Virus record (IMG/VR): IMGVR_UViG_3300031749_000457
Location: 1 to 53,631 of that record
From: a virus
Length of the DNA: 53,631 nucleotides
Strand: one strand, 5' to 3'
Below the pieces are notes generated by a model. It was given only the letters and a program-made list of their open reading frames with translations. It was not told where the DNA came from and searched no databases. Made by a program: the position numbers and the translations under genes. Below are positions 15,925 to 24,048 of the stretch, one piece after another (the stretch's first letter is position 1; each line of letters begins with the position of its first letter).

Positions 15925-16058
15925 TGATTGCAATTTTGATGACGATATTGGGAATCATCATGATATTGAAAGGGAAGACAGTATTTGGCTTGATAATTAT
16001 AGGATGTGCAATATTGTTTTTGATAATTTGGTTTTATTTAAGGAAAAAGGCGAGGTGA
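15924..16058 (+). CDS. 44-aa two-helix membrane protein, holin candidate
   Basis: Starts GTG overlapping the previous TAG, or ATG at 15939. It is almost wholly hydrophobic: one membrane segment (ILMTILGIIMIL), a short KGK turn, a second segment (LIIIGCAILFLIIWFY), and a basic tail RKKAR. Size, hairpin topology and position after the endolysin suit a small holin. No strong ribosome site, so translation is probably coupled. Confidence 0.5.
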   Translation: MIAILMTILGIIMILKGKTVFGLIIIGCAILFLIIWFYLRKKAR

Positions 16059-16064
16059 AGTGGT

Positions 16065-16298
16065 ATGGAAGAACAGGAAAGGTATCTCAAGGAGACTCCT
16101 TTTAAGTATGTAATAGCAAGGGGTGCGAAGAAGCTTTTAACGGAGATGACGTCTGTTAAATTTCTCCTGCTTGTCTTTATTGGGATTGGAATATGGCAGA
16201 GGTTTATAAGCGACTCTATTGGACTTGGTGCTGCGCTGGTTGTAGTTGGTTTGAGAGAAATTGATTTCGATGGTTTAGTGCGTAAAGTTAAAGTGTAG
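16065..16298 (+). CDS. 77-aa membrane protein, holin-like
   Basis: GAGGTGAAG precedes the ATG. Charged N-terminus (MEEQERYLKETPFKYV), one clear membrane segment (FLLLVFIGIGIW), a second weaker one (IGLGAALVVVGL), and a basic C-terminus. Lysis-cassette context suggests a holin or antiholin. Confidence 0.55.
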   Translation: MEEQERYLKETPFKYVIARGAKKLLTEMTSVKFLLLVFIGIGIWQRFISDSIGLGAALVVVGLREIDFDGLVRKVKV

Positions 16299-16310
16299 GA
16301 GGATAGATAT

Positions 16311-16436
16311 ATGAGAACTATAATATTAATGGCATTGAGTTTTTTAGCAGGGGTTTATGCTTATAAATATAGAGAAGGCTTGAGGGGATTGGTTAAGAGA
16401 TTGTTTAGAAATGGATTCAATAGAAAGGAAGCTTGA
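16311..16436 (+). CDS. 41-aa membrane-anchored basic peptide
   Basis: ATG with GTAGGAGGA upstream. One membrane helix (IILMALSFLAGVYAY) followed by a basic tail (REGLRGLVKRLFRNG). It resembles phage micro-membrane proteins; function unknown. Its stop is immediately followed by the GTG of the next gene. Confidence 0.5.
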   Translation: MRTIILMALSFLAGVYAYKYREGLRGLVKRLFRNGFNRKEA

Positions 16437-16820
16437 GTGATTCCATTTAGCTGGAAGATTGTTGGTTTGGCTGTGATTATTTTTGCTCTAATTGCTTTTG
16501 GGTTTTATTTATGGGACAGAAGCGCAAGCGGCAAATTAGAGAAGAAATTGATTGAAGCTGAAAAGGAAGTAGAGCGGTTAAGGTATGAAAAGGAAACTAA
16601 GGAGACTGAGTGGAGCAGCAGAGAAAAGGAGTATCAGATAAGAATTAAGAGTATAAATGATAGTCTGAAGAAAAAGGAGTTTGAGGTAAGAAGGCTTGAG
16701 GAGAAGATTAAAGCATTACAGACAGAAAGGGAGAATATTGTTATTCCGGATGCTCCTGATGAGATTGTTGATGCATTTAGAAAGGCTGGATTTAGTTCTT
16801 GCACGAAGCTTAAGAAATAG
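16437..16820 (+). CDS. spanin-like protein (Rz-like, inner membrane)
   Basis: 127 aa, GTG start abutting the previous stop. N-terminal membrane anchor (KIVGLAVIIFALIAFGFYLW) followed by a long charged coiled coil (about 35-105) and a short tail with DEIVDAFRKAGFSS. This is the usual layout of the inner-membrane spanin that fuses inner and outer membranes at lysis of a diderm host. A tail-fibre chaperone or unrelated coiled coil is possible. Confidence 0.55.
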   Translation: MIPFSWKIVGLAVIIFALIAFGFYLWDRSASGKLEKKLIEAEKEVERLRYEKETKETEWSSREKEYQIRIKSINDSLKKKEFEVRRLEEKIKALQTERENIVIPDAPDEIVDAFRKAGFSSCTKLKK

Positions 16821-16836
16821 TTTTGCGGGAGATTTT

Positions 16837-17022
16837 ATGTCAGGACCTATTATACCAAAGTGGTTTGCTTTACTGGTAATAGTTTTTTGGTTGATACCTG
16901 CACTGGTGTTAGTTGGTTTGCTTGTTTATTTTATAACGGTAAATCGGTATGGGTCTGCGATAATAGTGTTGATAGCACTTGCAGTTTACTGCATGTATGC
17001 GTTTAGGGAGTTGAATGATTAG
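16837..17022 (+). CDS. 61-aa two-TM membrane protein
   Basis: ATG 16837 with GGGAG upstream. The product has two hydrophobic segments (WFALLVIVFWLIPALVLVGL and SAIIVLIALAVYCMYAF) separated by a short polar loop. Holin-like topology. Overlaps the next ATG by 8 bp. Confidence 0.5.
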   Translation: MSGPIIPKWFALLVIVFWLIPALVLVGLLVYFITVNRYGSAIIVLIALAVYCMYAFRELND

Positions 17023-17458
17023 AATCTTAATAATCTTAATACTGATTCTTGGAAGTTTAGCGGTAGCATGTTCAGTGTATTCGCAGGAAGCAAAGGATGG
17101 TGGAGCTGAGTTGATGATATGCTTTGACCAAAATGATGCTAAAGAGCTGTTAAAAAGAGCAACTGAACATCCTATTTTAATTAAAGAAAATGAAGCGCTA
17201 AGAGAAAAAATAGCGAATCTTGAGGAGCAATTAAAACTGAAAGAAGCTCTTTTAAATATAGCGGAGGAAAGAAGAAAGATTCAGATTGAAAGGGCAGAGC
17301 TTTACCAGAAGATTGCAGAATCGGAAACAAGACTTGCTGACAGATATTCAGAAATGAATGAAAAACTGCAGAAACAGCTTGAAAGAAGAGGTCTTTTAGA
17401 AAAGATAGGTATTACGATTGGCATAATAGCTGGAGTTGCAATAGGTTTAGCATTTTAG
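17015..17458 (+). CDS. exported coiled-coil protein with lipobox-like site
   Basis: 147 aa. Signal-like N-terminus with LAVAC at residues ~15-19, a weak lipobox. Then a coiled coil (about 55-125) and a C-terminal hydrophobic segment (IGITIGIIAGVAIGLAF). It follows the spanin-like gene, so it may be an outer-membrane spanin partner, but its length and C-terminal membrane segment are not typical for Rz1. Confidence 0.5.
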   Translation: MIRILIILILILGSLAVACSVYSQEAKDGGAELMICFDQNDAKELLKRATEHPILIKENEALREKIANLEEQLKLKEALLNIAEERRKIQIERAELYQKIAESETRLADRYSEMNEKLQKQLERRGLLEKIGITIGIIAGVAIGLAF

Positions 17459-17478
17459 TGGAAAGGAGGTGAAACGGA

Positions 17479-18768
17479 GTGTCAAAGCAGCTTCTTATAG
17501 AAACTATACCGGTAGAGTTTACAATTCTTGAGGAGGCGAGTCAGAAGAATGGTGGAAGGATGAGGGTGAAGGGGATATTTACAGTTGCCGATGAAATAAA
17601 TGGAAATGGAAGGGTTTACAGGGAGCATATCCTTGATAGAGAGATAGAGAAGCTGAAGGAGCTTATGGCTGAAAACAGGGTATTTGCTGAAGCAGACCAC
17701 CCTGAGGATGGAAAGTCAAGGATTTCCAATACTGCCGCAATGCTGACGGAGATAGAAAAGCAGGTAGTAAATGGAAGGAAAGAATATGTAGGTGAAGCTG
17801 TAATCCTGAACACAAGTAAGGGCAAGGACCTCCAGGAAATCATAAGAGCAGGAGGTAGGGTTGGAGTTTCAAGCAGAGGCTGGGGGTCATTGATTAAGGG
17901 TAACTGGCATGGGAGAACGGCTGATATTGTTCAGGAGGATTACACACTGAAAACGTTTGATTTTGTGATTGGACAGAGCACGAAAGATGCTGAGGTCACG
18001 CAGTTTTTTGAGCAGATGGATGTATTAAACATCCTTGATACGGACGAGGGTCCGAAAGAAAACATGAAAGGAGGTAAGACTGTTATGGAGATTAAAACAG
18101 TGGATGATTTAAAGAAGGCTTATCCAGAGCTTTGTGAGCAGATTGTAAAAGAGGCTCTTTCTGAGAAGGAGAAGGAGATTAAGGAATCTCTTGAAAAGAA
18201 TTTTGAGGATAGGGTGATGAAGGAAGTGGAGGCCAAAAGAGAGGAGATTAAGGAAGAGGTTATCAAAGAGATAAAAAATTCAGAAGAGATTCAGACGATG
18301 ATTTCAACCCTTGTAGAGATTGGGAAGCTTGTAAAACCTTACATCTCTGAGGCAAAAGGTGATGAGGAAGAAGAGGAGGATGAGGAAGAGGTTGACAGGC
18401 TGAAGGCAAGGATTTCTGAGCTTGAAGCTGAGCTTAAGGCTCTCAGGAAGGCAAAGCAGGAGGCAGAGGAGAAGGAGAAGGTAGCAAAGAAAATTCAGGA
18501 GGTTACGGCAGGGAAGAAGTTTGAGAAGCTGCTGATTGAGAGGCTTTCTAACTGCCAGACAGTGGAGGAGGTTGAAAAGAGGCTTGCAGAAGAAGAGGCT
18601 TATATCCAGAGGTTGATTGGAGAGGTTGGAGCAGGTGATTTGCCGAAAGGGAAAGGGCAGGTGCTTGATGAGAATAAGCAGGATGAGATGGATGAGGTGA
18701 AGAGACGTCAGAGAATACTTGCTGGTGTTGAGGAAGATATTGCAAAACAGAAAAGGGCATCTGCATAA
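17479..18768 (+). CDS. prohead maturation protease, gp21-like, fused to scaffold domain
   Basis: 429 aa, GTG start with AAAGGAGGTG upstream. Residues 1-190 match the T4 gp21-type serine protease: MRVKGIFTVADEINGNGRVY, a His in EADHPEDG (H74) and a Ser in VGVSSRGWG (S131/S132). The rest is acidic and coiled-coil (about 205-429, including EEEEEDEEEVD), as expected of a scaffold. The protease degrades scaffold and trims capsid proteins, classically after L/I-x-E. That consensus occurs at the tag modules described here and at L-T-E23 of the capsid protein. An internal start probably yields the scaffold alone. Confidence 0.87.
   Translation: MSKQLLIETIPVEFTILEEASQKNGGRMRVKGIFTVADEINGNGRVYREHILDREIEKLKELMAENRVFAEADHPEDGKSRISNTAAMLTEIEKQVVNGRKEYVGEAVILNTSKGKDLQEIIRAGGRVGVSSRGWGSLIKGNWHGRTADIVQEDYTLKTFDFVIGQSTKDAEVTQFFEQMDVLNILDTDEGPKENMKGGKTVMEIKTVDDLKKAYPELCEQIVKEALSEKEKEIKESLEKNFEDRVMKEVEAKREEIKEEVIKEIKNSEEIQTMISTLVEIGKLVKPYISEAKGDEEEEEDEEEVDRLKARISELEAELKALRKAKQEAEEKEKVAKKIQEVTAGKKFEKLLIERLSNCQTVEEVEKRLAEEEAYIQRLIGEVGAGDLPKGKGQVLDENKQDEMDEVKRRQRILAGVEEDIAKQKRASA
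18085..18768 (+). CDS. nested in-frame scaffold protein (227 aa)
   Basis: Within the protease gene, AAAGGAGGT at 18067-18075 stands 9 nt upstream of an in-frame ATG at 18085. Starting there gives MEIKTVDDLKKAYPELCEQ and a purely acidic coiled-coil protein lacking the catalytic domain. Such nested scaffold genes are known in other phages (lambda C/Nu3), and here the internal ribosome site is as strong as that of real genes. Inferred; not proven by sequence alone. Confidence 0.55.
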   Translation: MEIKTVDDLKKAYPELCEQIVKEALSEKEKEIKESLEKNFEDRVMKEVEAKREEIKEEVIKEIKNSEEIQTMISTLVEIGKLVKPYISEAKGDEEEEEDEEEVDRLKARISELEAELKALRKAKQEAEEKEKVAKKIQEVTAGKKFEKLLIERLSNCQTVEEVEKRLAEEEAYIQRLIGEVGAGDLPKGKGQVLDENKQDEMDEVKRRQRILAGVEEDIAKQKRASA

Positions 18769-18804
18769 TTAAGCAGGTAGATTCAACAGGCGAGGACGAA
18801 GACG

Positions 18805-18847
18805 AAAAGCCTGGGTGAACCAAAAGAGAAGGTTTGCTCAGGCTTTT
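18805..18847 (+). terminator. intrinsic terminator or attenuator before the capsid gene
   Basis: AAAAGCCTGGGTGAACC pairs with GGTTTGCTCAGGCTTTTT around a short A-rich loop and ends in a U-run. It lies between protease/scaffold and major capsid genes; no clear promoter follows, so partial readthrough is likely and could set the scaffold-to-capsid ratio. Confidence 0.7.
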
Positions 18848-18887
18848 TGTTTAGAAAAACAAAAAACGAAAGGAGGTTTTTAAGAAT

Positions 18888-19988
18888 ATGGATCCAAGGA
18901 AATACTTAATCGAGGAAAATCCCGAGAGACAGAAGAAGTGGGCATATCTAACCGAGGGGCTGGATAGGGAGAAGAGGCTTCAGTTGGAGGTGCTTCTTGA
19001 GAATCAGGAAGCTTATTTCAGGTTTTTGCAGGAAACATCTCAGATTTCGAATGTGGGGACTTTTACTACCTTTGCTTTTCCGATGGTAAGGAGGATTTTT
19101 CCCAAGTTGGTTGCTCAGGAGCTTTGTTCTGTCCAGCCTATGATGCAACCTACTGGAAAAATCTTCTATTTAGATTTCAAGTATGGGACAACGAAGGGAG
19201 GAATTTCAGTAGGAGATAGGCTTGATGTGAAGGGAAAGGATGCAAAGGATTATGCCACAAGGACACCTGAGACTGGAGAAGTTCCAGAAATAAATTTTGA
19301 TATTTCTTCTATAACGGTTGAAGCGATTGAAAAGGCACTGAAGGCGAAGTGGACGATTGAGGCACAGCAGGATCTCAAGGCATACCATGGGCTGGATGCA
19401 GAGAGCGAGCTGATGACCGTGCTTTCAGAGGAGATAATCAGAGAGATTGATATGCTTATTATTGACGGGATGCTCAATGCAGCAAGCGCCGGGAATGTGA
19501 ACTGGAATAAGAATATGCCGAATATGGCTCCGTGGACAAATATTGACCCGAAGATTTATCAGGCCACACTATATGATGCTATTGTAGATGCAAATAATCT
19601 GATTTTCAAAAAGAGGTATCGGAATGCCACTTGGCTTGTAGCAGACCCTGATACCTGCACTCGCCTTGAGAAGCTTGAGGGCTTCAAACTGACTGAGACT
19701 GTAGATGATGCCATTTACAACATTGGAATTCATCAGTTTGGAGTTCTGAGGAACCGGTGGGTCGTTTACAAGCATCCGTGGTTTGTGCCGAATAAGATTC
19801 TGGTGGGCTACAAGGGAACATCCTGGCTCGACACCGGCTATGTGTATGCTCCTTATATACCGCTTTATACGACTCCTCTTTTGATTGACCCTGATGATTT
19901 TACACCGAGAAGGGGAATGATGAGCAGATTCGCTCATAAGGCGGTAGTGGGAGATTGCTATGCAACGGTAACCCTGGTTTCATCGTAA
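18888..19988 (+). CDS. major capsid protein, T4 gp23-like
   Basis: 366 aa, ATG with AAAGGAGG upstream. Main shell protein with the HK97 fold. FAFPMVRRIFPKLVAQELCSVQPM and GKIFYLDFKYGT are the conserved gp23-family core. The N-terminal ~50 residues are charged and contain L-T-E23-G24 and L-L-E sites, so an N-terminal propeptide removed by the gp21-like protease is likely. The C-terminal half has the usual VADPDTCTRLEKLEGF, KILVGYKGTSWLDTGYVYAPYIPL pattern. At 366 aa it is shorter than T4 gp23 (521). Confidence 0.92.
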   Translation: MDPRKYLIEENPERQKKWAYLTEGLDREKRLQLEVLLENQEAYFRFLQETSQISNVGTFTTFAFPMVRRIFPKLVAQELCSVQPMMQPTGKIFYLDFKYGTTKGGISVGDRLDVKGKDAKDYATRTPETGEVPEINFDISSITVEAIEKALKAKWTIEAQQDLKAYHGLDAESELMTVLSEEIIREIDMLIIDGMLNAASAGNVNWNKNMPNMAPWTNIDPKIYQATLYDAIVDANNLIFKKRYRNATWLVADPDTCTRLEKLEGFKLTETVDDAIYNIGIHQFGVLRNRWVVYKHPWFVPNKILVGYKGTSWLDTGYVYAPYIPLYTTPLLIDPDDFTPRRGMMSRFAHKAVVGDCYATVTLVSS

Positions 19989-20000
19989 TTAATTTGATTC

Positions 20001-20040
20001 TGGGCAGGTTGCAAAGATTTGCAAGCTGCAAGCCTGCCCA
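20001..20040 (+). other. strong RNA hairpin after the capsid gene
   Basis: TGGGCAGG (20001-20008) plus TTGCA (20009-20013) pair with TGCAA (20027-20031) and CCTGCCCA (20033-20040), leaving one bulged G. No U-tract follows, so it is more likely an mRNA-stabilising or attenuating hairpin than a true terminator. Its left side contains the near-palindrome TTGCAAAGATTTGCAA. Confidence 0.65.
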
Positions 20041-20064
20041 AATCCTCTCTTTGGAGGTTTTACG

Positions 20065-21099
20065 GTGAAACTATGTGGGTCGAATGTTATTGAGGTATTC
20101 TATAGCAAGCATGGTGACCCGCTGGAGATATATCCTCGATTCTGTTTTGATGAGTCGATGGTTTTATCTCCAGCAGCACCATGTTTGAATAAAGGGGTTT
20201 CTCTCCTTGAGCAGTTAGAAAAGAACCCAGAGTCTTCAGTTTGCTTCTTACGAACTTATGCTCTAGGAGATATTATTCTACTTACCCCTATCATCAATTG
20301 GATTAGAGATAAGTATCCATCGGTAAAGGTTTATCTTGCTACCGTTCCAAAGTTTATGGGTCTCTTTAAATATTGGGATGCAATCGAGACGGTAGATAAG
20401 CGTAACCTGCCATTTATTCCGTATGAAATTGGCTATTATCTTGATGGGGTAGTAGAGAGAGACCACAGCGGAAATGAATACAGTTACAAGCACAGGCTTG
20501 ATATATACTGTGAGTTTCTTGGTATACCGCAGATTAAAGACCCTGTGTTTTCACTGCCTTATGGAGAGAGTGAAAAGAGCTGGGCGGAGGGAATTGTCAG
20601 GGAGGTGCGAGATTGTGGGAAGCCGGTAGTTGCAGTGCAGGTGGCTGGCTCCACTGCAATTAAGAGTCTTTCTTTGGATAAGGTTGCCGATATAGCTGAA
20701 AGGTTATGCGATATATGCTCTCTGATTTTTGTTCATGAGGCGAAGGAGTATTTTGGAGAGATAAATGCGATGAACCTGACAGGAATGACTGATATTCATC
20801 AGCTTGCGGCATTAATCGACAGTGTAGATGTGGTTGTGACAATGGACAGCGGGGTTTTATGGATTGCTCATGCTACCAAAACCCCTGTAATTGCTCTGTT
20901 AGGGCCAACGAGGGAGGCTGAGAGGCTAAAATATCATAGAAATTATGTTGTTGTAAATCTATCAGAAATGGTTGGTTGCGAGCCGTGTTTTGAAAGAATG
21001 ACAAGATGTAAGGGGGCAATTAATTGTATGAAATCAAGTAGTGCGGAAGAAATAGCGAGGAGAATAGAGGAGGGAATTAAGAAGCTTGTATACTCTTAA
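20065..21099 (+). CDS. glycosyltransferase family 9 (heptosyltransferase-like)
   Basis: 344 aa, GTG start after TTGGAGG. GT-B fold: FLRTYALGDIILLTPIINWI at the N-terminal domain entrance and the donor-site signature VVVTMDSGVLWIAHATKTPVIALLGPT near residues 255-285, as in ADP-heptose/LPS heptosyltransferases. Two Cys pairs (GCEPCFERMTRCKGAINC) near the end. It adds a sugar to an unknown acceptor. It opens a three-gene glycosyltransferase cassette between the capsid and neck genes. Confidence 0.85.
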   Translation: MKLCGSNVIEVFYSKHGDPLEIYPRFCFDESMVLSPAAPCLNKGVSLLEQLEKNPESSVCFLRTYALGDIILLTPIINWIRDKYPSVKVYLATVPKFMGLFKYWDAIETVDKRNLPFIPYEIGYYLDGVVERDHSGNEYSYKHRLDIYCEFLGIPQIKDPVFSLPYGESEKSWAEGIVREVRDCGKPVVAVQVAGSTAIKSLSLDKVADIAERLCDICSLIFVHEAKEYFGEINAMNLTGMTDIHQLAALIDSVDVVVTMDSGVLWIAHATKTPVIALLGPTREAERLKYHRNYVVVNLSEMVGCEPCFERMTRCKGAINCMKSSSAEEIARRIEEGIKKLVYS

Positions 21100-22048
21100 T
21101 GAGGATTTTATTCCTGAGATTTATTACGACAGAAGAACATGTGAGCCTATAGTTTCTTATAGAAGGATTAAGAAGGAAGTATATCATGAAGCGAAGAGTT
21201 TTAGTGGTGTTGAAGTTACAAAGAGAAGGGTTGCTTGGGTTCAGGATATGGTAAAAAGAGGAGGTGCAGAGATATCAAATGAGCTTGTGATTAAGGTAGG
21301 GATTGATTGCGGCAATGAAATTATCCTGGTAATAAATTTTATGGATGCGTCGGAAATAAGAAGAATTTTGAGAGAAAGCGACCTTATTATTGTGAATAAT
21401 ATTTTTCATTTCAGCAAAGAGCAGATGGATGAGATAAAAAAGATTCTTTTCACGGGTAAGCCGTATGTCAAGTATGACCATGATTTTAGAGAATTAATGA
21501 GACCAGAATTTGGGAAAGAGTTACTTGGGAGGTCGGTTTTAAATGTTTTTATATCCCCTCTCCATAGGGATGAATACCGAAGAGAGCTTGGTGTAGATGG
21601 AATATGCCTTCCACTTGCCATTGATGTTGATTTTTTTAAACCCGTTCCAGGAGTAGAGAGGAAGGAGAAAAGTGTGTTGGCTGTTAGGGATGGTGCAGAT
21701 ATTCAGTGGTTTATTGATGAAAACCCAGATTTTAGGTTTACCATTCTTAGTGATAGGCGAATTGATTTAAGTGGAGATAAGTTAAAGGTAATCCAAGAGC
21801 CGCCGTATGAGAAAATGCCCGAAGTATATTCTGAACATGAGTATTTTCTGTATTGCAGAAAAGATCTTGGGACTGGAGCAAGGGTTGTTTTTGAAGCAGC
21901 CCTTTGTGGGTGCAAGGTAATTATGAATGAGAAAGTTGGTCATAAGTCATGGGGTTTTAATTTTGAGGATGTAGATGGCCTAAGGGCAATTTTGAGGAAG
22001 GCTCCTTATGAGTTTTGGAGAGAAATAGACAGGGCTATAGGGATTTAA
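21086..22048 (+). CDS. glycosyltransferase, GT-B type
   Basis: 320 aa, best read from TTG 21086, overlapping the preceding gene by 14 bp. Glycogen-synthase-like GT-B pattern: VAWVQDMVKRGGAEISN, SDLIIVNNIFHFSKE, NVFISPLHRDEYRRELGV, then LPLAIDVDFFKP and the family-4-type C-terminal site LGTGARVVFEAALCGCKVIMNEKVG. Donor and acceptor unknown. Immediately followed by a third transferase gene (stop/start overlap). Confidence 0.75.
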   Translation: MYTLNEDFIPEIYYDRRTCEPIVSYRRIKKEVYHEAKSFSGVEVTKRRVAWVQDMVKRGGAEISNELVIKVGIDCGNEIILVINFMDASEIRRILRESDLIIVNNIFHFSKEQMDEIKKILFTGKPYVKYDHDFRELMRPEFGKELLGRSVLNVFISPLHRDEYRRELGVDGICLPLAIDVDFFKPVPGVERKEKSVLAVRDGADIQWFIDENPDFRFTILSDRRIDLSGDKLKVIQEPPYEKMPEVYSEHEYFLYCRKDLGTGARVVFEAALCGCKVIMNEKVGHKSWGFNFEDVDGLRAILRKAPYEFWREIDRAIGI

Positions 22049-22983
22049 TGAAAGCTGTTGCTTATTTTCAGAATGGAATTGGGAATTTTGTATTGGCTAT
22101 GCCTTCGCTTATGGCTTTAGCTTCAATGACCGAAAGCAAGAAAATAGATGTTTGTTTGGACAACGGCTGGACGGATTACAGGAGAAAAGCAATCGAGGAG
22201 ATTTTGATTGCCTGGAGAGATGTAGTTAATAAGGTGGTTGATTACCCTGGAGATGGATTTGACATAGATGAATATGATTTATACTTCTGGTCTCCATTCG
22301 GAGAAAAGAATAATGAACTATCTGATAAATTTTCTAAAAAGCTTATAAGCAGAAACTTGTATCTTCCCAACTGGAGAGATACGGGAGTTCATGAGGCTGA
22401 TTATTATATGCAGATTGTCAGGGCTCAGGGCTTTAGCGGGAAAGCTCCAGTGGTGAGATTCCCTTTGGCAGATAATCCAGTTTTGGATTTGAAGAGACCT
22501 ATGATCGGGATATGCAATGGGTATTATAGATTGAATGGTTACTGGTCGAAAAAGGGGTGGCCGTATTATGAGAAGCTCTGTGAGGTTATGAGACTTTATT
22601 TTGATGGGTCTTTGGTTGCTGTTGGGTCTGAAGGTGAAATCATAGGAAACGATTATTTATCAGAAAATTATTGCGGGAGGCTTACAATACTTGAAACAGC
22701 AAAGGTGATTGCGCAGCTTGACCTTTTTGTGACGAATGATACAGGGCTTATGCATATAGCAGATATTTTAGGAGTCCCAATGATTGCTCTTTTTGGCCCA
22801 ACGATTGTTAGTAAGAACAGGCCGAGGGGTAAAAAGTCAATAGTTTTACGTGGTAATTCAGGGTGTGTTGAGTGCTTGCTTACGGAAAAGTTTAAAACCT
22901 GTGTGGATAATGTTTGTATGAAGTCAATATCGGTGGGTGATGTAATGGCAAAGGCCCGGGAAGTCTTAAGAGATTTTATATAA
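22048..22983 (+). CDS. glycosyltransferase family 9 paralogue
   Basis: 311 aa from ATG 22048 (TAATG overlap). FQNGIGNFVLAMPSLMAL at the N-terminus and DLFVTNDTGLMHIADILGVPMIALFGPT near residues 225-255 are GT9 signatures; GCVECLLTEKFKTCVDNVC mirrors the Cys pattern of the first transferase, so the two are distant paralogues. Confidence 0.84.
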   Translation: MKAVAYFQNGIGNFVLAMPSLMALASMTESKKIDVCLDNGWTDYRRKAIEEILIAWRDVVNKVVDYPGDGFDIDEYDLYFWSPFGEKNNELSDKFSKKLISRNLYLPNWRDTGVHEADYYMQIVRAQGFSGKAPVVRFPLADNPVLDLKRPMIGICNGYYRLNGYWSKKGWPYYEKLCEVMRLYFDGSLVAVGSEGEIIGNDYLSENYCGRLTILETAKVIAQLDLFVTNDTGLMHIADILGVPMIALFGPTIVSKNRPRGKKSIVLRGNSGCVECLLTEKFKTCVDNVCMKSISVGDVMAKAREVLRDFI

Positions 22984-22998
22984 AGGAGGAAGAAGAAG

Positions 22999-23331
22999 AT
23001 GGAGAAAAAAAGGATTTTCAAAAATGAGACAAAGATTACGCAGGTCTACTACAACAGGTCAAGAGACCCGATAGAGCTTAAACCTGGGGAGACTTATGTG
23101 GAAGACCTGAGCGATGCAATCGATGTAAATGAGCTTATTAAGAAAGAGAAGGAAAGGAGAATGCTTGAGACAGATGTTGATGAGGCAAAACGAGTAAAAA
23201 GACTGCTTGCACAGATAAGGGTTACGAGGTCGCTTGAAGAGCTTGAAAAGATGAAAAGCGGCGAGAGCAATCAGGATCTAATTGATGCGATTCTTGTGAG
23301 GGAAAAAGAACTTCTTTCAAACGGGAAATAG
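22999..23331 (+). CDS. 110-aa hypothetical head/neck protein
   Basis: ATG with AAAGGAGGAAG upstream. The N-terminus is beta-like (FKNETKITQVYYNRSRDPIELKPGETY), the rest a charged helix (about 50-110). It lies at the position where small head or decoration proteins occur. No family recognised. Confidence 0.6.
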   Translation: MEKKRIFKNETKITQVYYNRSRDPIELKPGETYVEDLSDAIDVNELIKKEKERRMLETDVDEAKRVKRLLAQIRVTRSLEELEKMKSGESNQDLIDAILVREKELLSNGK

Positions 23332-23346
23332 GATGGAGAAAATAGT

Positions 23347-24045
23347 ATGGCAACACTGGATGAATTAAAGGCAAGGCTGAGGAGAGCGCTGGGGAATGTC
23401 CCAACAACTCAGTTGAGCGATGAACAGCTTTATGATGCGCTTGACAGTGCGCTCAAGGAGTATTCTAAATATAAACCCATCTATATTCTGGATTATCTGA
23501 CTTCGACAAAGGATGTGGCAACGTATGACTTATCATCGAAGGAAGGGATTATCAAAGTTAAGGAGGTCTATTATTCGAGAGGACCGTTTGAGTATTTTGA
23601 TGAATTCTGGCCTGATTATTCGGAGTTGGGTAGGCTTTCGGGGATAAATATTTTTGAGCATCCGTCGGTCTGGACTCAGTTTTTGCAGAGGGTTGAGCAG
23701 TTTGAGTATATATTTGAATGCGAGTTTGAGTTTGACCAGTCGACAAAAACGCTGAGGCTGATACCACCGCCTGACCAGACAGGAAAGAAGATTTATTTCT
23801 TGTATTCAAAGAGGCATACGGCAGGGACTGTGCCTGAGGATGATATTGATGTTCTGCTTTTATGGGCAAGGGCTGAGGCAAAGGAGATGATGGCGGCAAA
23901 AAAGAGCTATGAGATAAGGTCAGTGTCGGGGTATGGGGAATCGGTTACGCTCGGCTCAACTCCTGAGTCTTTGATGAGTGAGGCAGAGGAGCTGAAGAAA
24001 AGATTTTCAAAAAGATTTGGTAGTTCGGCCTTTGTAGTGGGGTAG
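23347..24045 (+). CDS. head-tail connector (neck) protein
   Basis: 232 aa. N-terminal helices (LDELKARLRRALG, SDEQLYDALDSALKEYSKYKP) are typical of phage adaptor/neck proteins that plug onto the portal; the middle is strand-rich (YDLSSKEGIIKVKEVYYSRG) and the end helical. Order (capsid, connector, closure, tail completion) supports the call. Confidence 0.65.
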   Translation: MATLDELKARLRRALGNVPTTQLSDEQLYDALDSALKEYSKYKPIYILDYLTSTKDVATYDLSSKEGIIKVKEVYYSRGPFEYFDEFWPDYSELGRLSGINIFEHPSVWTQFLQRVEQFEYIFECEFEFDQSTKTLRLIPPPDQTGKKIYFLYSKRHTAGTVPEDDIDVLLLWARAEAKEMMAAKKSYEIRSVSGYGESVTLGSTPESLMSEAEELKKRFSKRFGSSAFVVG

Positions 24046-24048
24046 GCT

